64,000 nt of DNA from Verrucomicrobiia bacterium. Lineage in GTDB: Bacteria; Verrucomicrobiota; Verrucomicrobiia; Opitutales; Cerasicoccaceae. The translations under genes and the position numbers were made by a program. Shown piece by piece: positions 35,801-43,269 of this stretch (positions are counted from its first letter, which is position 1; each line of letters begins with the position of its first letter). Where the stretch lies: assembly GCA_030432235.1 (NCBI GenBank), contig JAUIHT010000007.1:124001-188000 (forward strand), in the 5' to 3' direction. Under the pieces are notes generated by a model. That model saw only the letters and a list, made by a program, of their open reading frames with translations. It made no database searches and was not told the DNA's origin.

Positions 35801-36706
35801 TTATTGTGTAAGGCTAATGATGGCATCCATGGCTGTATTGAGATGCTCCTTTAGCAATTTCTGAGCTTCGTCTTCGTGACCGGAAAGAATGGCCTCGATG
35901 ATACCGATGTGCTGCCGTACCCCCAAGCGGGCACGCTCTACAGTGAAACGCTTGCTGTGGAGCTGAAATTCGACTAAAGTGTAAATGAATGCATGTCGTT
36001 CTGCAATGATCCTGTTCCCAGACGATTCGAGTAACATCCGGTGAAAGGTCACATCCAACTCAGAAAATTTACTCATACTGAAGCCTGCTTTGGTCCCCAA
36101 GGCCTTAGTCCGCTTGAGCAGTGCCTTAAGACGTGAGCGATACCGGCCCAAGGTTTCCTCTCTCATCAAGCAACCCAAGCAATAACATTCCACAAGCTGA
36201 CGTAATTCGGTTAATTCCCGAATCTGACACTCATTGAGTTCGACGGCCTGCCATTGTCGTCTTGCCTCCTTCCGAAACAGCCCCAAGGGAACAAGGGATA
36301 GCATCGCCTCCCGTACTGGGGCAGTTGAGCAACCAAGTTCACTTGCCAATTGCCGCTCGCTGAAACGCTGCCCGGGCAATATTTTCCCTGTGCCAATCTG
36401 CTCAAGCAAATGATGTACGACCTCGCGGTCCTTTGGCAGTTCTTCAGGTATATCTTTAGGGAAATCGGTTTGCCTCACATTACGCGCTAAAACAAGGCGA
36501 CGTCCATTCTGACGGACTATTTTCTTCTTTTTCAACCAAGCGTTAGCCTCACGTACGGTGGTTCGGCTAACTGATAATTCGTGCGCAAATGCCACTTCAC
36601 CAGGAATGCACTCCCCTGGCTCTATATTCTGCAGAATACATAGTGCACCGTGCAATGTACGCTTCACAAGCGGGGTTTGTGTGCCTGGCAGTCCGTTATG
36701 GCTCAT
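35801..36706 (-). CDS. GntR/FCD transcriptional regulator with two winged-helix domains
   Basis: A 301-residue regulator. Two GntR-like winged helices occur in tandem: the first at about residues 14-75 (PGEVAFAHELSVSRTTVREANAWLKKKK) and the second at about 90-155 (PGQRFSERQLASELGCSTAPVREAMLSL), both quoted as the family pattern positions. An all-helical FCD ligand domain follows (LTELRQLVECYCLGCLM, SELDVTFHRMLLESSGNRII, HIGIIEAILSGHEDEAQKLLKEHL), with His residues expected to bind metal and an organic acid. FCD regulators usually have one HTH. It is divergent from the GlcDEF-lactonase operon, about 100 bp away, and probably controls it in response to lactate, glycolate or a sugar acid. Confidence 0.88.
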   Translation of the reverse strand: MSHNGLPGTQTPLVKRTLHGALCILQNIEPGECIPGEVAFAHELSVSRTTVREANAWLKKKKIVRQNGRRLVLARNVRQTDFPKDIPEELPKDREVVHHLLEQIGTGKILPGQRFSERQLASELGCSTAPVREAMLSLVPLGLFRKEARRQWQAVELNECQIRELTELRQLVECYCLGCLMREETLGRYRSRLKALLKRTKALGTKAGFSMSKFSELDVTFHRMLLESSGNRIIAERHAFIYTLVEFQLHSKRFTVERARLGVRQHIGIIEAILSGHEDEAQKLLKEHLNTAMDAIISLTQ

Positions 36707-36740
36707 TACTGAATGATGAAATTAAAAAAAGTGCTATAAC

Positions 36741-36770
36741 TTTAACTCCGACCTTGACCAATCTTATAAT
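36741..36770 (+). promoter_or_regulatory. candidate promoter of the GlcDEF operon
   Basis: TTTAAC at 36741-36746 and a perfect TATAAT at 36765-36770 are separated by 18 bp in an A+T-rich 101-bp divergent gap between the FCD regulator and the first operon gene. Transcription would begin about 30 nt before the ATG at 36808. No clear Shine-Dalgarno sequence precedes that ATG. An operator for the regulator is expected here but I could not identify it. Confidence 0.4.
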
Positions 36771-36807
36771 AAGCCATTTTTTGTATTTTATCGACTAAAA
36801 ACATTAA

Positions 36808-38211
36808 ATGGTTTCCCCCACCCCCAGCTACAAAAGTACCCTCCAACGCGCAATGTCCAGGGGCCAGCTATTGACACGCCCAGCCCAGCTTGTGCCCTAC
36901 GAAGCAGACGGTCTCGGCTACAAACGCTACCCGGTCGAACTAGTCGCCATCCCCGCCGATGTGGAGGAACTACAGTCCCTGCTCAAAGTACTGAAAGAAA
37001 CAAATGCACCCTTTGTCATCCGAGGAGCAGGCACCTCGCTTTCGGGGGGTCCGGTCGCGGCACAGGGGGGCATCATTATCCACCTGTCAAAGTTGCGCAA
37101 GATAGAGGAAATCAATCCCCGGGATCGGTTTGCGCTGGTACAAAGCGGCGTAGTCCTAAATGAGCTGGAGGCGGCCCTGGAGCCGCACGGGCTCTACTAC
37201 CCACCCGACCCCTCCAGCGGCTTGTCCTGTACGCTCGGCGGTAACGTCGCGACGAATGCCGGCGGCATCCATTGCTTTCGCTACGGTGTAACAGGCAACT
37301 ATATCCTGGGGTTGGAAGCCATTCTACTGGATGGCAGCATCGTACAGTTTGGCGGACCCGCCGGAGGCCGTGGTGACTGGCGTGAGGACTGGAAGCGTCT
37401 GTTCGTCGGCTCCGAGGGAACTTTGGGTGTCTTTACTCGCTTTTGGCTACGTCTCATTGCGCGCCCCGAGAAAGTCTGGACCTTCCGCGCCATGTACCCC
37501 GACATCAATAGCGCCAGCGAGGCCATTCGTCAATTGGCGCGGCATCCTTCCTATCCTGCGGCGATAGAATTCATGGATCCGCGTAGCATTGACATGGTTG
37601 AAAACAGCCCGATGTCGGTCGGCCTGCCCCGGAATGCCTATATGATCCTCACCGAGATCGACGGCCCTCCCGAGTTGGTCGATGCTCGCGTAGGGCCCAT
37701 TGCCCAGCTCCTTCGCAACTGCGGTTCGGACGATGTTTCCTACAGCGACCAAGCCAATCAACGCCAGGCCCTCTGGAAAGCACGCAAGGCGCAAGGCGGA
37801 CTGCTGGGCCAAGTAAGCCCTGATTTTGTCGTACAGGATGCAGTCATCCCCAAGTCCCGCCTGAACGAAATACTGAACTTTATCTATGAAAAAGCGGACG
37901 CGGCGGGTATCGCGGTCACGACCATCATGCATGCCGGCGATGGCAACCTGCATCCCGATTTCCTCTTCGACCAAAACAAGCCTGGTGAACTTGAGAAAGT
38001 CGAACAAATCGGAAAAGAGCTTATGAAAAAAGTTTCCGAGATAGGCGGCACCCTCTCCGGTGAGCATGGCATCGGTAATGACAAAGCAGCGTACATGGCC
38101 TCTCATTTGGGGCCACTAGGCCAAGCCATACAAATGGCCATTCCTCGCCCCTTCAATACCCGCAGTCAACTTAACCCAATGAAAGTATTTCCTGAAAGGA
38201 GGTACGCATGA
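36808..38211 (+). CDS. glcD: FAD-linked glycolate/D-lactate oxidase subunit GlcD
   Basis: A 467-residue flavoprotein of the GlcD/D-lactate dehydrogenase family that oxidises a 2-hydroxy acid to the keto acid. It shows the FAD-binding fold PFVIRGAGTSLSGGPVA, YYPPDPSSGLSCTLGGNVATNAGG and GSEGTLGVFTRF, and the C-terminal substrate domain with TIMHAGDGNLHPDFLFD and GGTLSGEHGIGNDKA. Length is normal. It overlaps the next gene by 4 bp and begins a six-gene operon. With subunits E and F it should form the membrane-associated complex that passes electrons to quinone. Confidence 0.93.
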   Translation: MVSPTPSYKSTLQRAMSRGQLLTRPAQLVPYEADGLGYKRYPVELVAIPADVEELQSLLKVLKETNAPFVIRGAGTSLSGGPVAAQGGIIIHLSKLRKIEEINPRDRFALVQSGVVLNELEAALEPHGLYYPPDPSSGLSCTLGGNVATNAGGIHCFRYGVTGNYILGLEAILLDGSIVQFGGPAGGRGDWREDWKRLFVGSEGTLGVFTRFWLRLIARPEKVWTFRAMYPDINSASEAIRQLARHPSYPAAIEFMDPRSIDMVENSPMSVGLPRNAYMILTEIDGPPELVDARVGPIAQLLRNCGSDDVSYSDQANQRQALWKARKAQGGLLGQVSPDFVVQDAVIPKSRLNEILNFIYEKADAAGIAVTTIMHAGDGNLHPDFLFDQNKPGELEKVEQIGKELMKKVSEIGGTLSGEHGIGNDKAAYMASHLGPLGQAIQMAIPRPFNTRSQLNPMKVFPERRYA

Positions 38212-39143
38212 CTTCGCTCACATCAAGGAGGGCCACAGACCCTCGCTGCTTTAACCACTTTCTGGACCCGGTTGATATGATCGGCTGTTTCCCTGCCGAA
38301 GCATCTATGGCCGAAATCAATCAACTTGCCGCCGAACACGACCTCTATTTCCCACTGGCCTGCGATCCTGTTCGAAGCGTGCGTGAGCATGTTGCCTCAC
38401 TAGAGTACGCTCCGGAATCAACACGGTTTGGGCCCTACGTCGATAACGTCCCGGGCATGAACTGGAAGCTGCCCGGTGGCCAACTTGTGCGCATCGGTGA
38501 GCAAGTAGTCAAATCCACGACCGGCTACGACCTGCTGCGCTTTTTGCTACACAGTGGTGAACGCTACGGCAGCGCACAGGACTATGTACTACGCCTTCGG
38601 CCTCTCAGCCACGAACGTTATGCAGGCATATTCACCGGAACTCCCGAGTGCCTACAAGCATTGGTAGAGGCCATTGTTTGCTCCAGCTGGAGCCATTGGA
38701 TCAACTGCTTAAACTGGGTTGTAAGCGCAGAGGACGCGCCCTTCCTTGAGTGCTATGGAGCCTGTCTTACCGGAGAAGGTGGTCATTTTATAGACTACTT
38801 TTCAGGCCTCGCGAAGGAGCACCATACCTCTTTCGAGCCAATAGCAGAAAATCCAATATGCCCTTTGCCTGCTTTCACAATTAAGACGACCCCCAGCCAA
38901 GCCCTGACGCTTGCATCCCAATGCAAGGAAGCCCTGGGGGGTCATGCGCGAATTCTCAGCGCCCTCGGTGTGGTTTTAATGTATCCGGAAATACCCATTA
39001 ACGACAAACAGCTTCGTGAGTTGCATAGTAGAACCACCATGGTGGGCGGTCACCTTTTTGGCACGGCCATCCAGCCCTACGAGTCTTCCCCAAAAGAGAC
39101 GCCCTGGATCGAGTCCATCCTAAACGACTGGAGGCAATTATGA
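38208..39143 (+). CDS. glcE: GlcE-like FAD-binding subunit
   Basis: A 311-residue protein that overlaps glcD (4 bp) and glcF (4 bp). It keeps the degenerate FAD-binding pattern of GlcE: MAEINQLAAEHDLYFPLACDP at the N-terminus, RFGPYVDNVPGMNWKLPGG, GEQVVKSTTGYDLLRFLLHSGERYG and a C-terminal domain ending in HLFGTAIQPY. The TTGYDLLRFL motif is the clearest family link. The glycine-rich PP-loop is missing, so this subunit may bind FAD weakly or not at all. Assignment rests on position and these motifs. Confidence 0.82.
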   Translation: MTSLTSRRATDPRCFNHFLDPVDMIGCFPAEASMAEINQLAAEHDLYFPLACDPVRSVREHVASLEYAPESTRFGPYVDNVPGMNWKLPGGQLVRIGEQVVKSTTGYDLLRFLLHSGERYGSAQDYVLRLRPLSHERYAGIFTGTPECLQALVEAIVCSSWSHWINCLNWVVSAEDAPFLECYGACLTGEGGHFIDYFSGLAKEHHTSFEPIAENPICPLPAFTIKTTPSQALTLASQCKEALGGHARILSALGVVLMYPEIPINDKQLRELHSRTTMVGGHLFGTAIQPYESSPKETPWIESILNDWRQL

Positions 39144-40342
39144 GTGGTGCCACCATCGAAGCTTTGGAGCTGAAATCGCAGATGGATGATCCCTTGCGCG
39201 CTTGCGTGCACTGCGGCCTGTGTTTGGAAGTCTGCCCAACTTATAAGCTGACAGGAGAAGAGGGAAACTCACCCCGCGGACGTTTGCATCTGTGGCGCTC
39301 CATAGACGAAAAACGCCTGCCCGAAGATGACGACACCGATTTTTATACGAGCGAGTGCGTAGGCTGTCTGGCCTGTGAGTCCGTTTGCCCCGCCAACGTC
39401 CCTTACGCTCATTTGCTGGAAAAGGAGCGCCTCCGGCAATACGAACGCGGCCGTTCGAAAACGGACTGGAAAGTCAGGCTGGCCGGGCGCGCCGTCAAGC
39501 AGCCCAGTCTATTCAACCTCGCCCTCACACCTGCCCGTTTATTACGCCGTTCAAACTTGCTTCCCCACCCAATGCTGTTTCCTGGGAAGCCTCCTGTTAT
39601 GGAGTCCAGTGCGGCCTATGCCAAACGACTCATGGCACAAAAGCAGCCGGATGGCCCAACCGTTGCGCTCCTAACCGGGTGCCTGATGGAGGCACTCTTC
39701 CGAGAAATCAACTTTGCCACCATCCGGGTGTTGATTGAAAACAATGTACGAGTGCTCATTCCTGATTCCCAGGGCTGCTGTGGCGCCTTCCACGAGCACA
39801 CTGGCATGCCGGGCACTGATAAGCTGTTCGAAAACAACCGCACCGCCTTCCGTGGCATAAATGTGGACCGGGTAGTGACCAACTCCGCCGGCTGCGGCCT
39901 GGCCCTCTCCAAAGCCCTCCAAAACAAACCGAAGGTTCAAGATATATTCGGCTTTCTGGGTGAACTCGGGCCAAAGCAACGTCCTCGTCAGGAAGGCACA
40001 CAGAAAGTGTATGTAGACCTACCTTGCCATCTGGTGCATGGGCAGAAAGTAGAGGGCATTCCGCCCAATGTACTCAATGCCACCGGCTACGACTGGGAAC
40101 TGGCGCCGTGCGCCAAGGACTGCTGCGGCTCCGGGGGTGTCTATAACATCCAAAAGCCTGAAAACGCGCGCGAAATCCTTAAACGGAAATCCGATTTCCT
40201 GAATCACCTCCCATCCGGCGTCCAACCGATTCTCGCCACCGCAAACCATGTCTGTATGATGCAGTGGCATACCGCCAGAGCATTCATCAAGAGCCCCTTC
40301 CAAGTAAAACATATCATCCAACTACTCGACCCAGCCTTATGA
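39140..40342 (+). CDS. glcF: GlcF-like iron-sulfur subunit of 2-hydroxyacid oxidase
   Basis: A 400-residue protein with two N-terminal ferredoxin-type 4Fe-4S motifs, CVHCGLCLEVCPTY and CVGCLACESVCPANVP, and two cysteine-rich CCG domains in the second half (GCCGAFHEHTG with GCLMEALFREINF, and CAKDCCGSGGVYNIQKPENA). It carries electrons from the GlcD flavin to the membrane quinone pool. Length and motif order match GlcF. The stop overlaps the start of the lactonase-like gene (ATGA), which extends the operon into sugar-acid metabolism. Confidence 0.94.
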   Translation: MSGATIEALELKSQMDDPLRACVHCGLCLEVCPTYKLTGEEGNSPRGRLHLWRSIDEKRLPEDDDTDFYTSECVGCLACESVCPANVPYAHLLEKERLRQYERGRSKTDWKVRLAGRAVKQPSLFNLALTPARLLRRSNLLPHPMLFPGKPPVMESSAAYAKRLMAQKQPDGPTVALLTGCLMEALFREINFATIRVLIENNVRVLIPDSQGCCGAFHEHTGMPGTDKLFENNRTAFRGINVDRVVTNSAGCGLALSKALQNKPKVQDIFGFLGELGPKQRPRQEGTQKVYVDLPCHLVHGQKVEGIPPNVLNATGYDWELAPCAKDCCGSGGVYNIQKPENAREILKRKSDFLNHLPSGVQPILATANHVCMMQWHTARAFIKSPFQVKHIIQLLDPAL

Positions 40343-41175
40343 TTGACGCCCACATTCACTTATGGAACACCAGTCACCTGGATTATCCCTGGTTAGAAAA
40401 CGTACCGGAAATCAACCGGAATTTTCTCCTTGAGGATTACGACGAAGCTCTCGGCAACGAAACTGTAGATGCCATAGTCTTCGTACAATGCGAATGCAGG
40501 CCGGACCAACACTTGGATGAGCTGGCCTGGGTACAATCTCTCGCGGATCAGGATCCCCGCCTCAAAGCCATCATCCCATGGGCGCCCCTGGAAAGCGGTG
40601 ACGAGGTCGCGGAGGAACTGTCAAACATCGCAGCAGATTCACGCGTCAAGGGCGTCCGGCGCATTATTGAGTTTGAAGAGGACATCGACTTCTGCGCTCA
40701 GCCCAGCTTCGTTCGCGGCGTCCAACTACTAGGCGAGAATAACCTACACTGCGAATTAACCATAGGCCCACGCAACTTCCCCAATATTCTCCAATTGGTG
40801 GAGGCCTGCCCGGACACTCGCTTCATCCTCGATCACATAGGATGTCCTGACATTGCCACAGGCACTCTAAAACCTTGGCAGGACTACCTAAGGGCCTTTG
40901 CGGAATCGGGACCACACTACTGCAAATTTTCCAATCTGGTTTGCAATGCCGACCTCCAAAAGTGGACCCTGGACGACCTCAAGCCATTCGCGAACTCCGT
41001 TTTTGAGTGCTTTGGTGAGGACAGAATAATCTGGGGCAGCGACTGGCCACATGCTCTGCGCGCAAGCCCATACGCTCGCTGGCTGGAAACGGCACGCCAG
41101 TTAACCCGGCCTCTTGGTGAAGTTGCCCAAAAGAAAATCTTTCATCTCAACGCGGCCACTTTCTACCGCTTGTAA
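40339..41175 (+). CDS. amidohydrolase-2 family lactonase (L-fuconolactonase-like)
   Basis: A 278-residue metal-dependent TIM-barrel hydrolase. It shows the metal motif IDAHIHLWNTSHLDYPWL, DAIVFVQCECRPDQHLDELAWVQ as the second-strand pattern, KGVRRIIEFEED, FILDHIGCPDIATG and the active-site aspartate in IIWGSDWPHALR. This arrangement is that of L-fucono-1,5-lactonase and related sugar lactonases (COG3618). The start at 40339 overlaps the glcF stop; a longer open frame from 40264 lies inside glcF. Placement with SDR and aldolase genes supports a role in converting a deoxy-sugar lactone to the acid. Confidence 0.83.
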   Translation: MIDAHIHLWNTSHLDYPWLENVPEINRNFLLEDYDEALGNETVDAIVFVQCECRPDQHLDELAWVQSLADQDPRLKAIIPWAPLESGDEVAEELSNIAADSRVKGVRRIIEFEEDIDFCAQPSFVRGVQLLGENNLHCELTIGPRNFPNILQLVEACPDTRFILDHIGCPDIATGTLKPWQDYLRAFAESGPHYCKFSNLVCNADLQKWTLDDLKPFANSVFECFGEDRIIWGSDWPHALRASPYARWLETARQLTRPLGEVAQKKIFHLNAATFYRL

Positions 41176-41192
41176 CTCAATCCATCATAACT

Positions 41193-42032
41193 ATGCACAC
41201 CCCTATTCCTCATCATATCCCTGTCTCCAATCGCTTTAAGGACAAAGTCGCCATCGTAACAGGTGGCTCTGCCGGCATCGGCTTGGCCATCGTCGAAGAG
41301 TTCTGCAAAGAAGGCGGCAAAGTGCTCTTCACGGGCATCAGTGAAAGAGGTAAAACCACTAGCGAATCGTTACGTAGCGCAGGCCACGAAGCCACTTTCA
41401 TGCAGGGTGATATGGCTGACGAGCAAGTCTGCCAGGACATTGTCCGCCAGACGATGAAAACCTATGGTCAAATAAACTATTTGGTTAACAATGCTTTCGC
41501 CTTTACTGCCAAAGCCATCGACTCCACCACGCAGGATTGGATGCGCAGCTTCACCGCCGGCCCACTCGCCTATGTGCGCATGGTACAGAATGTTCTTGAG
41601 CCCATGAAAGCCCTTGGAGGCGGAGCAATCGTCAACATGTCCAGTATTTCCGCACACATCGCCCAGAGGGACCGCTGGACTTACAACGCCGCCAAAGGGG
41701 CTGTCAAGCAACTCACCAAATGCCAGGCCCTCGATCTGGCCTCAAGAAACATCCGGGTGAACAGCGTCGATCCCGGCTGGATCTGGTCGAACGAAACCGA
41801 CAAAGCCGCCAATATGGATGGAGGCGGGCGGGAGAAATGGGGCCCGATTTGGGGCAAGTATCACATGCTGCGCCGCATGGGAGAAGCCGTTGAAGTTGCC
41901 CGTCCCACCCTCTTCCTGCTCAGTGACGACGCATCCTTTATCACCGGCACCACGCTTATGGTGGACGGCGGCTATTGCTCAATGGGTACAGAAGGCCTTG
42001 GCGAAACCTCTGTCATCGCAGGTTCCGACTAG
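41193..42032 (+). CDS. short-chain dehydrogenase/reductase
   Basis: A 279-residue classical SDR. Cofactor-binding glycine motif VAIVTGGSAGIGLAIVEEF, the NAG-like NNAFAF, catalytic serine in VNMSSISAHI and the YxxxK pair in TYNAAKGAVKQL, then RVNSVDPGWIW, FLLSDDASFITGTTLMVDGGY. The N-terminal 15 residues are an extension. In this operon it may be an L-fucose (or related aldose) dehydrogenase, or a 2-keto-3-deoxy-acid dehydrogenase; the sequence does not decide. It follows the lactonase by 17 bp and precedes the aldolase-family gene by 4 bp. Confidence 0.88.
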   Translation: MHTPIPHHIPVSNRFKDKVAIVTGGSAGIGLAIVEEFCKEGGKVLFTGISERGKTTSESLRSAGHEATFMQGDMADEQVCQDIVRQTMKTYGQINYLVNNAFAFTAKAIDSTTQDWMRSFTAGPLAYVRMVQNVLEPMKALGGGAIVNMSSISAHIAQRDRWTYNAAKGAVKQLTKCQALDLASRNIRVNSVDPGWIWSNETDKAANMDGGGREKWGPIWGKYHMLRRMGEAVEVARPTLFLLSDDASFITGTTLMVDGGYCSMGTEGLGETSVIAGSD

Positions 42033-42036
42033 TTCT

Positions 42037-43050
42037 ATGAGCGACACGATGTTAAAAGGCATTTACACGCCCAATGTCATTCCATTCCACACTGATGGCT
42101 CCATCAACGAGGCCGAGTTACGCCGCTACGTTGATTGGCTTATCGGCAAAGGCATATCCGGCCTATATCCCAATGGCAGCACGGGCGAGTTTATCCGCCT
42201 GAGCTTTGAAGAGCGAAAGCGGGTCGTCGAGATTATCGCTGACGAAAACCGAGGGCGTGTGCCAATCCTCGCTGGCGCCGCCGAGGCCAACATCGACCTC
42301 GTCCTCAGCGCGGCCACCCATTACGCCGAGCTAGGCTGCACCGCAATCTCCGTAACAGGTCCCTATTACTATAAGGTGTCCCAGGAAAGCATCGAGCACT
42401 ACTTCCGGGAGCTGGCACGACTTAGCCCGATTGATATTGTTCTCTATAACATACCACAGTTCTCAAATGAAATCAGCGTGGAGGTAGTGCGGCGCCTTGC
42501 CCTGGACTGCCCACGCATCGTAGGCATCAAGGACAGCAGCCGGGATATGCCTCGCTTCATGAACACGATTTCCAAAATCAAACCGCTGCGTCCCGATTTC
42601 AGTTGCCTGATTGGCTGTGAAGAAATCCTTCTGCCCGTCCTGCTAATGGACGGAGACGGCGGTACCATCGCCACCAGTGGCGTCGCTCCGGAAGTCGTCG
42701 TAAAGCTCTACCAGAGCGTTACGTCGGGCAATCTGGCAGAAGCCAAACAAATACAGTTCAAAATACTGGAGTTGATTGAAACCATACTCGGCGCCGGAAA
42801 CTTCCCGGAGGGCTTCCGTGAGGGTGTCAACCTGCGCGGATTTAATATGGGCCGGGCCCGTCAGCCGATGAGCCCGGGCGAGCTGAACCACTTCAATAGC
42901 ATTAGCAGCAGGCTTGCTTGTCTCTTGGGGGAATGTGGATTCCACGAAGCCGCAGCCAAGTGTAAAAACCCGTCAACTTCGGCCAATTCCCCAGCCCTCA
43001 AGAATGTCAATATCGACGCTATGGTACGCGAAATAATGCAGAAACTGTAG
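42037..43050 (+). CDS. dihydrodipicolinate synthase (DapA)/N-acetylneuraminate lyase family aldolase
   Basis: A 337-residue class I aldolase-fold protein. The pyruvate site GLYPNGSTGEFIRLSFEER, VTGPYYY, the conserved tyrosine in VLYNIPQFS and the Schiff-base lysine in VGIKDSSRDM are all present. The C-terminal 40 residues are an extension. Family members split or make 2-keto-3-deoxy acids, so a 2-keto-3-deoxy-L-fuconate-like aldolase giving pyruvate and lactaldehyde fits its neighbours, although true lysine-pathway activity cannot be excluded. ATG at 42037 is 4 nt after the SDR stop. It appears to be the last gene of the operon. Confidence 0.85.
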   Translation: MSDTMLKGIYTPNVIPFHTDGSINEAELRRYVDWLIGKGISGLYPNGSTGEFIRLSFEERKRVVEIIADENRGRVPILAGAAEANIDLVLSAATHYAELGCTAISVTGPYYYKVSQESIEHYFRELARLSPIDIVLYNIPQFSNEISVEVVRRLALDCPRIVGIKDSSRDMPRFMNTISKIKPLRPDFSCLIGCEEILLPVLLMDGDGGTIATSGVAPEVVVKLYQSVTSGNLAEAKQIQFKILELIETILGAGNFPEGFREGVNLRGFNMGRARQPMSPGELNHFNSISSRLACLLGECGFHEAAAKCKNPSTSANSPALKNVNIDAMVREIMQKL

Positions 43051-43119
43051 TTCGCCAAGCAGCCCGATACATCATCCATACGGCAGCAGGCTTGGGCATC
43101 GTACCCAGAACAAAAGCGC

Positions 43120-43258
43120 AAAAATAGCTGCGAGAGGTGGGAGCTCGAGCATATCGGCCACGATCAGTACGCACTACAGCCATGTCGAAGATGAGGCCAA
43201 GCACCAAGCCATCAAGAAGCTACCGGATGTCAGTTTATTGAACAATTGTTTGCTTAGA
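43120..43258 (+). pseudogene. possible tyrosine-recombinase C-terminal remnant, frameshifted
   Basis: On the plus strand, one frame reads ELEHIGHD and another continues ISTHYSHVEDEAKHQAIKKL, together resembling the C-terminal end of an XerC/phage-type recombinase, where a His-containing hinge (GH) and a catalytic tyrosine (HYSH) lie close together. A 1-bp shift between them and no upstream body mean that it cannot be functional. The match is short and may be chance. Confidence 0.35.
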
Positions 43259-43269
43259 TTCCCCAAGCC

